NCBI GenBank assembly: GCA_007258455.2
Contig: VDFB02193867.1
Location: forward strand, 531,889,071 to 531,953,070
DNA from: Sequoia sempervirens
Lineage: Eukaryota > Streptophyta > Pinopsida > Cupressales > Cupressaceae
Reading direction: 5' to 3'
Length of the DNA: 64,000 bases
In this document: positions 36,382-50,195 of the stretch, piece after piece
Layout: every line of letters begins with the position of its first letter
Numbering within the stretch: the stretch's first letter is position 1
Program-made: the position numbers and the translations under genes
The notes under the pieces: model-generated
What the model saw: only the letters and a program-made list of their open reading frames with translations
The model's database searches: none
What the model was told of the DNA's origin: nothing

Positions 36382-38048
36382 GATTCATCAACATGAACGC
36401 TTTATCCAAACAATTTATTTTCACAAAAAGCTTTCTACAGGAAGTATTTACCAAATTTTATAGAGGTTTTCAATTTCCTAGCCAAATAAAACTAATTGGA
36501 TAAACAAAACAAAACAATAATATTCTATAGGAAGATCTCTTCCCATACAAACAATATTTTCCACAAATTTTGACAGGAAGATTTTAAATCCATTCCTACA
36601 AAGATTTTTCAAATCTTCTATTGATTTCCCTCTAGGATATCTATTGTTTTAAAAATAATTTCCTACAGAGGCTCTAAAGCTTTCACGATAATTTTCCAAT
36701 TCCAAACAAATCAAAGCTTAAAACAATTTCTACAGAAGCTCTAAGCTTTCACAAGAATTTTCCAAACACAACAATCCTTCAAATTTACAAAATATATTTA
36801 AGCTTCTACACAGATAACATATTCTTCTTGTATAGACAATCTTTCCAATTTGCATATAAATAAAAACAATTTAAAGATCCTATTTCTGAATGCTTGAGGA
36901 AATGATGTTTGAAGTAGAGCTTCACCTTTAGATTCCAATTTACCAAAGCTTCTTCCAAATTATCCACTTTTCCAGAAAGATGAAAACAAAACCAGAGCCA
37001 AAATTTCTGGAGAACTTTTTTTAATTTTCAACAACCCTTTTCTTTTTTTAAAAAAATATCTTTTCTCATTGCCATGAAGTAGCCTCTTTCTTCTTTTAGT
37101 TAATGCAATTAATCTCTCAGAGAATTAATTCCCAACTACAGTGTTTAATTTTTCTAACACATGTCATAAATAAAATATCTTTTCAACCAAATCACAGATA
37201 TTTCCTCTAAGATAATTACAAGATATTTATGCATTTAATAATTCAATATTCACATATTAATTTATAATTAAATTTAATCTAATTAATTTAATCACTTTAT
37301 AAAATAAATTTAATCTCAAAGATTAAATCACTTTACAAAATAAATTTAATTTAATTAATTAAATGAAATATAAAGCTTCTAACAACATTAATCAAAATTA
37401 ATTGAATAATCACTAAAAACCATTGTAAGCATTAATTAACATTAATTTCCCACATAACATACCTTGCAAAATAAATAGATGACAGGGAAAATGTGGACAA
37501 CATAACAAAAAAACATATCGAAACAAGGATTGAGTACACACTGTGACTAGGGTTGTGGCTCGACAAGGAAACCCCATTACTATCTCCCAATCAACTATAC
37601 CATTGGGAAATGGACACACTCAAACCTGTGAATCCAGGTGGAGTTGATGTCATGTACCTACAATCCTACAATCAAAACATATGTTGTACATATATATAAA
37701 TCATGAATCAAACACACCGTGAAGAGAAAATTGTGGAATCACAGGGCACTCACAAGTGAGTGATGCAATCTTGTTCCCTTCACCAATATAGTGTCACATC
37801 AAAACTAATGAAACTAAAAAACCAATTAACCACAGATGAGCATATATCAATATCAACTCAAAAAATCAACTATGCTAACCATAAAGCATGTGAAAATCAA
37901 TATTCATCCATAAAGTGTACCATCACATCACAATATAAAAACCATCATCGCTCCAATGTCAACGATCAAATAACAACAACATAGTATCATGGTCTATCAA
38001 AGTAAAAGCACTATCTAAAAAATATAAGCAAATCAGAGGGGTGCTACA
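34168..38048 (-). repeat. gypsy 3' LTR, second copy
   Basis: About 24 bp longer than the first copy because the AT microsatellite at about 35880-35960 has a different length and pattern; otherwise nearly identical. Confidence 0.82.
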
Positions 38049-38070
38049 TCCTCCCCCCCTAGGATTAGGC

Positions 38071-41000
38071 TTATTCCTGGAAGCCAACAAACAAATAGGG
38101 ATAGAGCTCCCTCATCCTAGTCGCATCCTCCCAGGTAGCTGAAGTATCATCTCTAGGATCCCATTGGACCCTAACCTGCTTAATATCTCGACCCTAGAGG
38201 GAAAGTCTCTTATACTGCGTGATGGCCACAGGCTCCAAAGCCAGCTGCCTATCCTCTACCTGTAAGACATTGCAATCAAGGATATGAGATATATCAGGGT
38301 GATAAGGCTTGAGTATTGAAACATGAAATATGTTGTGTATGCGCGAGAGATTGGGCGACAAAGAAAGATGGTACACTACGGGCCCAATCTTCTCAAGAAT
38401 CTTGAATGACCTGACAAAATGAGGTGTGAGATTAGATCCCTTTCCATATCAGATTGGAATCTTTCGCAGATGCACTCGCAAAAAGACTCGGTCACCTACT
38501 ACAAATTGACGGTCCACTTGATGCACATCTGCATACTTTTTCTGCCTATCTTGTGCAACTACCAAATGTTCCCTAATACGGATCACCTACTGCTCCATAT
38601 CCTGAAGCATCTCTGGATCCAGTAGAACTCTATCATCTAACTGATCCCAACTCAAAGGAGTCTAATATGGTCATCCATACAATTCCTGGAAAGGAGGCAT
38701 ACCAATCGAACTCTAATAACTGTTATTATAAGAAAAATCCACTAAATGGAGATAGTCCTCCCATTGTGTCTGTTGGTCCATCACATACATGCGTAACATA
38801 TCCTCAAGGATCTGGTTGACCCTCTCAGTCTGCCCATCTTTCTCAGGGTGATACGTTGAACTAAAGTTCAACTGCGTCCCCATGGCATGCTGCAATGACG
38901 TCCAAAGAGCTGAGGTAAACACAAGATCCCTGTTAGAAATGATCTGATGAGGAATACTATGCACCATAACTATATCTCCCATGAACACTCTAGCAATGGG
39001 TAGAGCATTATAGGATGAATGAATAGGCGAGAAGTGTTCTACCTTAATCAACCTATCCATTGTCACCATAATGGCATCATGCCATCGTGAAGAATTGGGT
39101 AACCCAACAATGAAATCCAATGAGATTATTTCCCATTTCCACTCTGGGACAAATGTGGCTACAAAAGTCATGCCGGATGTTGATGTTCAACCTTCACTCA
39201 CTAACACTCCAAAAACCTCAACATAAAGTCAGCGATATCTCTCTTCATACCTTCCTAGAAGTATAGCTGTTGCAAATTGGCATGCATATTCTTCACTCCT
39301 AGATTAGTTGAATAGGGCACTTGATGTGCCTCTGTCATAACCAAGGTACAAAGATCTCTAGAAGATGGAACATAAATGCATCCCATGTGTCTCAACAAAC
39401 CATCTGACTCCAGAGAATAACCTAATAATTTTCCCTCAAGAGTCTTGCTTGTCTCTATCTGTGATCTCACCTCCTGATACCACCTATCTGCAAGAAGTGT
39501 AGAAAGAATCTGACTCGTCAAATCCACACCAAGAGACAACTTTGACAACTCATGTCTCCGTCTATTGAGAGCATCAACAACTATGTTCTCCTTCCCATGG
39601 GAAAACTTCACCTTGAAGTCATACTCACAAAGGAATTCCATCCATCGCCTCTACCTGACATTTAGATTAGGTTGCATGAAGATGTACTATAAGCTCTGAT
39701 AGTCACTATGCAACTCAAATATGTGCCCCAAAAGTAAATTCCTCCATCTTGTCAAAATGTGTACTACCACTGCCAACTCAAGATTGTGAGTGGGGTAATT
39801 CAACTCATTATCCTTGAGTTTGCGTGACTCATGCACAATAACATGACCATCCAGCATAAAAAATGCTCCTAATACCTCTAAAGATGCATCTGTATAGGCA
39901 ACAAAATCTCCAGTAGGATCAGGTATTGCAAAAATTGGTGCACTAGCCAACCTCTCCTTCAAAGTCTGAAATGTTGCCTCACACTACTCTAAGCAGACAA
40001 ATTTCTTCCCTTTTCTCTGAAGAAAAGTGATAGGATGTCCTATCTTAGAGAAACCTTGAACAAAGTGTCTATAATAACTTGCTAATCCCATGAAATTGCA
40101 TATCTTTGCCACATTAGTGGGCACATGCCAATCAATGATCTCTTGGATCTTCATAGGATCCACTACAATACCCTCTCCTGATATCACATGGCCAAGGCAC
40201 TTAACCTCAGTCTTAAAGAACTCACATTTGGATAGGTTAGTGTACAACTGATTATCTCTCAAACACTGCAAAACCTACCTCAGATGCTCCTCATGCTCCT
40301 CTACTATCCTGGAATAGATCAATATATCATCAAGGAATACTAATACAAATCTATCCAAATAAGTGTGAAATACTCCGTTCATCAAGCTCATGAACAAAGA
40401 TGGCACATTCATCAACCTGAATGGTACCACTGTAAACTTGTAGTGACCATAATGTGTGTGAAATCCCATCTTATGAAAGTCAAAATCAAAAATACGTAGT
40501 TGATGATACCCTAACTTAAGATCGATTTTTGAAAAGACTGTAGCACCCTTGATCTGATCAAACAGATCATCAATCCTAGGTAAGGGATATCGGTTCTTGA
40601 TTGTCACTTTATTCAATTGATAGTAGTCTATGCACAAATAGAGAGAACCATCCTTCTTCTTCACAAATATTACTGGTGCTCCCCAAGATGAAACACTAGG
40701 GTGGATGAAACCATTCGCTAGCAACTCCTCCAATTGCAAGCGAAGCTTCTTAAGCCCTTGTGTAGTCATATGGTACAAAGCTCGTGAAATAGGCTCAAAA
40801 CTAGGTATGAGATCAATCTTGAAATCAATGTCATGTTGAGGTGGCATCCTTGGAACCTCATTAGGAAATACATCTGCATACTCTTGAAGTATGGGGTGGC
40901 TATCAAGAGGAACCTTCTCCTCATTATCACCCAACTCTAAGTCATCTACTGTCATTGCAAACAACTAACATACCTGACGTACAAATCTCCTCAGCTGCAT

Positions 41001-41507
41001 ATCCGAGATCATCCTCAACAATATGGGTCTCTGAAATCCCACTATCTCAACCTCTCTACCAGATAAATCTATGCATCAAATCGACTTGTGTCAAAAATCA
41101 ATAACGACCCTTTGAGCCTCAAGCCAATCCATCCCTAAGATGATGTCATATGACCCCAACAATATAATGTGGAGGTCTACCATATTGTGAAAGGATCCAA
41201 TCTCCAATCTCCAATCTACAATCAGGTACTAGGGAATGTGCTGCAACTTTAGCACCAAAGGCCAATTTGACCCGCCACTTAACATCTTGCTTTACTACCC
41301 TTAGTCTACAATGCACCATGATAGATGATGAAATAAAAGAATCTGATGCTCCTGAATCAAATAAAATGGTAACCTTGTTACCATGTAACATAGTAGAAGG
41401 CTCTACCACTGTGCCCTGGTGATCAGCCTGGCGGTTGTCAACCGCAACAAATACTCGATGACCTCTACCTGCATCTCCAATAGTCGGCTCTGATGCCGCT
41501 GGCCTCT
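38071..41507 (-). pseudogene. gypsy pol, second copy, broken
   Basis: Same domains and almost the same breaks as 18224-21660. RT with [10 protein letters not shown] lies at 40964-40275, RNase H at 39962-39687 and the integrase core at 39171-38713. The protease reads ILFDSGASDSFIS, closer to the family consensus than the first copy (N to D and L to F). Confidence 0.88.
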
Positions 41508-42723
41508 AAGTATAACCTGATGTGCCCTTATTGGGACATTATCGTGCTATGTGACCTTGTTGGCCACAAGAAAAACACATTGTACCTCTGCTGAACCCTC
41601 TACCTCTAGGAGGCACACTCGACTGCTGAATGCTACCCCTATTATAGGTAGACTACGTACTTTGTGTTGGCTGCTCAAAGTTGGAGTGTTTGTTTCGCCT
41701 CCAGTTCCTGTCACCCCCTGAATGATACCTGTCTCCCTGTCTCTATTAGAAATTCTTTTGTTTCCCATGTGAATTTTGATGTTGACCACTCTGTGCAGGC
41801 ACCTACTATGCCCTAGGTGGTCCAACTCCCTAAGCCTGGCCACTATGTGAACTAGATCCTACAGCTGAAGCACTGCCTATTTGCATTCTAGCATGGCCAC
41901 CCAACGCCATCGCCAATTTCTCCTCCACCAATCTAGCTTTCTCCACTGCTGTCTCCATGGTCTTAGGTTTGAAAACCTAAACACCACCATTGATCCGAGC
42001 ATTTAAGCCCCTAATGAAGTGTTGAAAAAGCATTCCCTCATCATCACTAATGTGAGCAAACTGCTTGAGCTTGTAAAATCAATGCTCATACTATTCCACC
42101 GACATGGGCATCTATCGAAGAGCATGAGACTCTTCTCCATGATGTTGTCTCCAATATTTAGAAAGGAATTTGGTTCTAAATCTCTCTATGAGCATATCCC
42201 AAGACACAAAATTAATGTCAATACAGAGCTTATACTCCTGCAATCTCCACCAGGTAGATGCAAAGTCTTGCAAGTGCATGATCACACACCTGGCCTTGGT
42301 GTTGCTACCATAAGGGTGCATAGAAAAACACCGGTTCAAGTCTATCAACCATGTCTCAGCCTCTAAATCACTACCAGAACCATTGAATGTGGGCAGATGA
42401 GCTCTAAGTAAGTCTCTCATGTGAGCGGCTATGTCTGCCTTTGGCTATTCTGGTACCTCTCTCTCACCAATATTAATCTGATCTCTGTCTTGCCTTGGCC
42501 CAAGCTGAGCAAGAGTCTTCTCTAAAAAATGATAGAATTGAGCGCCCTCGATCCCTGGTGGATCCTGATTTTGATCACCGCCTCCTAGAGCACTTTGGGA
42601 AGCTTGATGTTCCTCATGATATGAGTCATGGGAAACATGGGGAGGTGAATTTTGTTGAATACCTCTGCAACCGCCTCCTCGGCCATGACCACGACCTCTA
42701 CTGCGACCTCGCCTAGGTGGCAT
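41508..42723 (-). pseudogene. gypsy gag, second copy, broken
   Basis: ATG at 42723-42721. Same gag core (42420-42112) and zinc knuckle as the first copy, with scattered substitutions (for example WCFFMLPYG becomes RCFSMHPYG and CFAC becomes CFSC). Confidence 0.85.
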
Positions 42724-42849
42724 GACCCTACACAGACACAACAAGGTATGAGACAAGGTACACAAACTTAAATCCTATGCAACTAACAACTTAATGGGTT
42801 CAACATTATCCCAGAGCACCCAGTGTTTAAACTTGGCTCTAATACCACA

Positions 42850-44485
42850 TGTAACACCCCACCACGTAACCCTAGAGGACAAAGCAAACACAATAGAAGT
42901 GTAACAATTTTCTTTTGAAAATGTAATAATAAGTAAAGTGAACTACACTTAACATATACATCCTCTAAGGTACACGACAACACTTACTTTCGAATCCCAT
43001 AATATACAAAAGTATACTAATCCATAGCATATAAATAATACTCATGAAATAAATAACATACATCCAAAGCATTAAACTCATCTCATTAGATACAAAGTAC
43101 ATTAAAGTATCATCCATATATTGCATTCATTCCATAAAGTAGTTACAAGACTCATTTCCAAAATGAGGAAGATCATACAATAATGTTATAATAACAATGA
43201 TACAAGAATCCTCCTCGAGTACAAATGAGGAGTAGTACATATACATAAGTATCCAACTGAACCAATAGTATACAAGAGATGGTACAAGTAACTGGAATAT
43301 GTGAGCTCTCCAATCTGGAAGATCCTGCCATCACAAACATGTAGTGGAAACCCAACGACGTAAGGTGCATGTTCCACCCAACCAAGTGGTACCCGTAGGC
43401 CCACCCCCTGTGCTAGGAGATAGTAAAAGGGATTCCTTGGAAAATCCAACAACCTCTAGACACAGGAACACACAATACTATACCATACAAGAAAAATACA
43501 TACATAAAGGTTACATTGCTTCCAGAGTAAAATAATCAAGTATATCAACTGCACAATACATATTGTTGTCATAGGAGGAGTGTCATCATAAAGTTGCATG
43601 GGTTACCCTGGTAAATCTTCCTAGGCCCCAACCCCCATCTTGGGTTACCCTAGTAGCCTCTCACAATCCTTGGTCCCACATGCAAACTGATGTAGAATCA
43701 ATATATTTCAAAGAGACAAGATAATGATCTTGCCATTCTAGGCCTTCTTGTCTCATCCCAAGTCTAAACAAGCCCTTGAGCCCATGAGCGAGGCACAATT
43801 AACAAGTTATATGATTTAAGCTATCCTTTCCCCTAATACAATTATTTAATTTCTATTGAATTAACTAACTCTCACATGAGTTACCCTGACACCACTTTGT
43901 GCGTCGTCCTCCAGTGAGAACCACTCCCCTACTGACAACACAAGGATCTAATCCAAAACCCAAGGGTAAACAAAATGCACAAAACGGATATTAAATCCCA
44001 ATCCAAAATATAAGAGGCAACACATCCCGTTCAAAGTAACCAGGTGTTTAAACAAAATAACAACCAAGGGCACTACCTAAGGAAAATCAAAGGGCTGAAC
44101 CATAAATCACAACCCCCTCCTAAAATTACAACATTTGAAAGGCTTACACATTCACAACATACTTCCCAACTTACGTGAACAAAAGACATGATAATTAAAT
44201 AAGAAATCCAGGCAAGTAATAAAAAAAATTATCATTAGGATTTCCTTAAGCCAATTTCCATTTCAAGAAAACAATAATACATTGCTCAAATTAACCTAAC
44301 TTAATGCAATATCATTTACAAACAATAAATAAATTAAATCTAATTGTTTTAAATCAATTTCCCAATTTCCTCTTTTAAAATATTTCATTTTAAAATAACT
44401 AACTTGTGTTTTTGCATGCACCTATTATATTCATGATTTTAAATATTTTTATATATATTAATTTACAGTTTTCAAACAATACTAA

Positions 44486-44529
<44 letters not shown>

Positions 44530-44534
44530 ACACT
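42850..44534 (-). repeat. gypsy 5' LTR, truncated, second copy
   Basis: Same extent as 23003-24690, ending in the same (CA)n run. Confidence 0.78.
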
Positions 44535-45606
44535 AGCATACCTATTTTTAAAAATATATGTAATGTACGCCGAGAGATATCTTTATCCACCTATAATATA
44601 AATAAAACAAAATAATCCTTAAATAGTAAAAAGTAAAATAACTCTTAAGTAAATAAGATAATCTAAGAGTGATAAAATAACCTAATTATTATATTAATTG
44701 AATTTTATTTACAACTATTTTCATTTTTCTAATTTTATTTACATTTTTAAAGAGAATACTTGTTAACCCACCAAAAATATATGTAATCACCATGTTTTAA
44801 AATAGAAAAAAATAAGATTAATTATTTTTGAACAATAAGTTGGTAACTATCTTGACCTAATTATATATTTTGTATTTAAATGAATCATTAAATATACTAA
44901 AACATATGTATTCAAAAATATGTTTAATAAATATATAAATTTTATTTAATTGATCTAATTAATCAAAGTGATAAATTTTAATAATATTTTATTTTTAACA
45001 TTGAACTCAAGTGTAAAAGTGCTTTCAATTTAACTATGTGTGTTTTTACATCAAGCTTTAATCACATTAATATAATGTATTAGTATATCATGTTATAAAT
45101 GAAAACATATTTAGTTTAATTAAAATATATCATTGAATTATAAAGGGTATTGTACAATTTTTTTTCAATTAAGTTTAAACCTACACTTTCTTTTTTCATT
45201 CTCTTTATATATTTTTAGTCTTATTTTTCCATCTAATTTATTTTGTGATTTAATCCTATTTACTGCTAATTTTAACTCCTTGCTCTCCTACCCTTGTTTT
45301 TTTATTCTCTTTCCACCTCCCTTCCTTTCAAGAGGTTCCATGTGCAATCTATATCCTTCCAATCCTCTTCTAATGCACCCATAATTGGAATCATAAATTG
45401 AACTCTAATTCTTGTGATTATTATATTCGTATTAGGGTTAAACTTAAAGTGATTATTATATTCATATTAGGGTTAAAATTAAAGTGATTATAACCATTAA
45501 TCTATATTTTGGGGCAGCCCATAATATATTAAAATTGAATGTAACCCTAATTAGATTAAAAATTTATTCTAACCTTAATCCTACCCTAATCGTAATTCTA
45601 ACCATC
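44535..45606. other. AT-rich stretch, second copy of 24691-25761
   Basis: No gene is seen. The 83-residue open stretch at 45133-45384 exists because of a few base changes relative to the first copy, where it is not open, so it is chance. Confidence 0.55.
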
Positions 45607-47545
45607 TGTAATGTCCCCATTTTAGCTCTATGCTCTTCATTTGGATTTATCCTATTTCTGGAAATCCATAGGCTAAACTGAAGCAAAAAATTAGGGCTTC
45701 CTCTTTTAGATGATTTTCTAAGGGTTTCTTCTTTCAGATACTATTCAGTTGGCATTCAGGGGATGTTGTGCAGACTTACTATTTATAGCAGTTCGTTATT
45801 TTTAGCAAGTCTATCTTTTAGCAGTATCTGTTTAGCAGTAGTTCAATCCTTTGTAGTTCAGTTGTTCAGTTTGGATTTCTGATGGTTTTGAAGCGAACTT
45901 ACTATTTTTGGCATTGGCTATTTTTAGTAAGTCTAAATTTGGCAGTAGCATCATCAACAATTTAGCTCAAGTCATCTTGCTATCCTTCAGTTTTAGTTTG
46001 GCTTTGGTTATCTCAATGGACTAAGTTTATACTTAGTCAATTTTATGTTACTCAGTTGTACCCCACGCCTAGGAGTGATAACTTCATGTTTTTTTTAAAG
46101 AGGGGACATTTTGAGGTCAATTGTGCATTTAATGAATTATTAAATGCTTTATTATTGCATTATTAAGTTGGACGCCTAAAGGGAGGTTGAATAAAGTTTT
46201 ATTATTTCAAAAAGTAAAATGCTTAAAGGTGGCATCCCTCTTGGAAGTTGAAGTGATTCAACTTCTTGGAATTTGAAGTGATTCAGTTGCCAATTGAAGC
46301 TTATATATTGAGACTTTGAGAAGAGTTCTTCATCTTTGGAAAAATATAACGTTATGCTGTTGGTTTGAAATCCAGAATCCAGCTAAGGGAAAGCTTAGCA
46401 AATTTACTCCACTCTTCGGTCTTGAAACTATGGTTCCCTAGGTGGTGGACTGAGAGTGTGCTTCATCCAGAAGTACACATTGAGCATTATTATGGAGTTT
46501 TGGTGAGATATTTCCAGTTTTCATGTTGCTGGTTTATCATGCCTGAAAGTGATTTTTGTGTACAAATTTTAGTATGAATTTTATTTTGTTCTGGGTATTT
46601 GATCATTACTTTTCTATGATAGAGGCGACCATATTTGGAGGTTATCATAATTTAATTCCAAGTTTCAGATTTTTGCAAGTGAAATTGCCCCTCTTGAGGG
46701 CCGTACTATTTAGTGAGGTCTTGGAATTCATGCAAGAATAATCTTCGAGCCTTTGTTGTAGTTTTTTGATTAAGTCTTGGGTTCCTACCTCCTAGAAAGC
46801 TTTTTCTTTTTATTTTAGGTCAATAGGAGCAGATTTGAGGGAGTTGTGTTCATTTTGGTGAGTTTTTTGTTGGTTGATAGACATTTCCAAATTGCAGATT
46901 TTTATATCAGATTGTTCTAGTTTTCTGATTTATGGCTTTGGAATATTTATTTAAGAAAATTTTCATTGAAGAAACTATCATTTAATTGTATATTGTAATG
47001 ATGGCTAAAAACATTTGAAATTTTGCAGTTATTCTTCATTGTAAAACTTAAAACAGTAGTATTGTTTCAGTTCTTTAATTTGTTGCATTTTCTTGTAATT
47101 AATTCACAACATTGTAACCCCTAGATGGTTTACCACCAGTGTGGATAAAGAACATTCTGAGCTTTCATTTGTCACCCATTGGAAAGTGGAGAATTCCCAC
47201 TATTGAGTGGATGCCTGCCACAACAGATGAATTAGTTTTGCATTGTAATGTTTTATTCCCCCCACTAATTAACTGGTAGAGTGGAAATCTTCCATGGCTA
47301 GTTATCCGCCTAGTTATTTTAGTTTGTAATACTTACTCTGCCATATGTTAGCACCTCGCCTTTAAAGGGATCTTGTGTGCACATTCTCGGCATTGAGTTT
47401 AGTTTACACTTCCAGTTGTAAGCAATTTCAATTGTTGAGTTATTTGATCCTAGGGATCCTCTGACCATATACTCGCCCCTCTTCCTTCAGTGGTTTTAAG
47501 GTGCATTCCTTGTTAGAGTTGCTTTGATAGAGATTTGGTTTTTGG
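45607..47545 (+). repeat. LTR-like sequence, second copy
   Basis: Same as 25762-27700, starting TGTAATGTCCCC. Confidence 0.3.
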
Positions 47546-47684
47546 CGCTAATGCTAATCAGATTGTCCAAGTGTTGGTTATTGTGTAAAAATTGTGGCAA
47601 AAAATTGGTTAGCATATTTCAAGTCCACTCCCTATAAATTATTATATTTAAAATATTATAATAATATATTTAATCTATTACTAA

Positions 47685-48195
47685 ATGGACCCTAATCTTA
47701 ACCAAAATATAAGCATAATTAAAGGCTAACCCCATCCCTAACCCCAAATGAATCATAATGTCAAACCTAACCCTAATCCTTATTGAATTGTAATAGTAAT
47801 TGTAACACTATACAAGCCCTAACCTTAATTCATCCTAAAACCCTCATACTAATATAACCCTAGCCTTGCAAATTGTAATTCTAATCCTAATTAAACATAG
47901 CAATAATTATAAACCTATAAGAACCCTAACCTTAATTCATCCTAGAACTCTAATCCTAATTGAACCCTAACCTTGCAAATTGTAATTCTAATCCTAATTG
48001 AACATAGAAACAATTATAAAACTATAAGAACTCTAACCTTAACTAAATCGTAGAACCCTCACACTAATCTAAACCTAACCTTAATCATAATTGAACCATA
48101 AACGTAATTGAAATTTAACCCTAATTGAAACTTAACCTTGAAAAAACTATAATCTTAATCCTAATTAAATTGTAATCTAACCCTAACCATAATAA
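47685..48195 (-). repeat. degenerate CCCTAA-like array, second copy
   Basis: Same as 27840-28350. Followed by the AAATGACTAA repeats and the palindrome at 48471-48495. Confidence 0.6.
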
Positions 48196-49373
48196 TAATA
48201 TTATATAAATTATTTTAAGAACTTATTTTTATTTGTTATAATAAATTTATTATATGTTCTTTGTATTTAATTTTGTAATTTTTTAACATGATTTTAAATG
48301 TGCACTTATTATGAAAAGTCTTTCTATTAGATGCATATTTAAGTTGCTATTATTTTGTACAATAAAATATTTAGTGAAACTTTAAATTTATAATATTTCA
48401 TTATAAATATATATTGATTTTGAAAAAAAATAGAATATGAACACTAGTAGAATTTGTCAAATAAATGACTATGTGACTAAAAATTTTAGTCACATGACTA
48501 ACACTAGTAGTATTTGGAAAATAAATGACTAATTTGGTCATTTATAAGTGACTAATTTGGTCATTGGGTAAAATCATAACTAAATGACTAATATCAGAAA
48601 AATAAAAATGACTAAATAATTGACTAATATCAGACAAACAAAAATGACTAAATAAATGACTAAATAAATGTGCTCATTATTAAAATCTTGGCCATAATTT
48701 TCATTTTAATAAACATACTCTAAAACCTTCGTCAAGACCTTATTTTCAATCGTAGCCCACCATAATTAATAATAAAATATTACAAATAAAATTATAATAA
48801 ATATTTTTTGTGGAATAAATATTTTGTTTTGTGGTGTCATCATATGAACACCAAAGTTTCTTCTAAATTGATGAAAAACCACCAAATTATAAAAATTAAC
48901 AAAAACCATAAGAGAACCTAAAAAACTAAAACCCAAAAACCTTGAAAAACAAAAAAATAAGCAAAAGGAAGAGAAAAAACAAAAGATAAGAATAAGCAAC
49001 CAAATAATCTAAGAGGAAAAAGGACCAATTTTTTTTTTATAAGCATAATTTTCTTTTAATAAACATACTCTAAAACCTTGGTGAAAACCTTATTTTCAAT
49101 GTAGCCTGCAAAAATAAAGTAGTCAGTCGAAACATTATTTTAAAGGTAGCCCACCAAAATGGAGAAGTAAAGCGACACTTGATTTTGGATTGCAACCTCT
49201 GCCCATTTTTTCGGCATTGGACACAATTTGTGCAAAATATTGTGGTAAGTCACTTTGCATGGTTTTAGTTAATTTTACTTTTCAAATCTGTACGCAGTCA
49301 GGCCATATGATCCATTCTTTTTAATAATTTTACTAGTTGCTTGTTGACTAACAATGATTATGTTCTTTTTTAG

Positions 49374-49445
49374 GATAATTATGGAGAAGAAGATCCATCT
49401 TGTGTTGTAGAAGTTAAGGATTTATATAGAGAACTTGGAATTGAG
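49374..49445 (+). pseudogene. FPS: farnesyl diphosphate synthase exon, second copy
   Basis: 72 bp after a TTTTTTAG acceptor and before GTTTGT. Reads DNYGEEDPSCVVEV then KDLYRELGIE, nearer the family pattern ENYGK-DP--V--VK-LY-EL than the pre-gap version. Length and phase are kept. No other exon of the gene was found. The two versions differ at several codons, which is more than the neighbouring transposon sequence differs. Confidence 0.62.
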
Positions 49446-50190
49446 GTTTGTTTATTCTTTTCTTTTCTATTATGAGATGTTAAAAGTGATCTTTTCTTTT
49501 CAAAGTTTCCACTATCAAATTGCATAGTTCACAGGAGAACCTACTTTTATCTATAAAAATGATATTAAAGGGACATGTAGATTGAGTTGTCTATACAAAT
49601 TTCAGAATTTGAACTCTTAAAATTAGCTTCCACTTTCTGAGGGGGCATGCAAATCACTTTTGAAGTTGAGTGTAAAAAAGAGAGTAACACATAAAGAAAA
49701 AGGACGAACAATAATAAAGTGAAAAGTGGCTCTTCTATCAACCATGTAGAGTACAATGAAAGGAGCACAAGGATGGTAGGGGTTTAATGTTTACAACATA
49801 GTGGAATAGTAGTTCAGTTGTACAGTAGATGTCATCCTACTTTTTTTGAGAACTCTTACTGAATTCCAAAAAATAGGAGCTCCCAAATGATGCCAATAGA
49901 TATTATAAATTAAAAAAAATGACAATATTTTCATATAAAAACAACAAGAGTTGATTCATAGGCCATATGAAAATCTCTAACTTTTTGGATCCCCTTTGAT
50001 ACTTTTTTGCATACTTATAGATTACATCTCCATGATTAATATGGACTGGAAGGGTTGAAAGGGCACATGCTAGTCTTTTCCATTTATTGGGCAATAAAGA
50101 GTTTGAAGTGACTAAAAGAATCAAATGTAGCTTTTTACTCTAGATGCTTTATTCTCATTCAGTTATTAATATATCCAGATATAAACCATG
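49446..50190. other. COG1 3' flank
   Basis: Non-coding; aligns with 29601-30336 and partly with 52585-52970. The short minus-strand open stretches at 49565-49768 and 49903-50124 have no recognisable domain. Confidence 0.6.
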
Positions 50191-50195
50191 ATGAC

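Larger units (their letters stand above)
34168..44534 (-). mobile_element. Ty3/gypsy element, second copy
   Basis: Same element as 14345-24690, with the same truncated 5' LTR: 3' LTR 34168-38048, PPT 38049-38061, pol 38071-41507, gag 41508-42723, PBS 42834-42849, 5' LTR 42850 to about 44534. The shared truncation shows it predates the separation of the two sequence versions. Confidence 0.88.
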
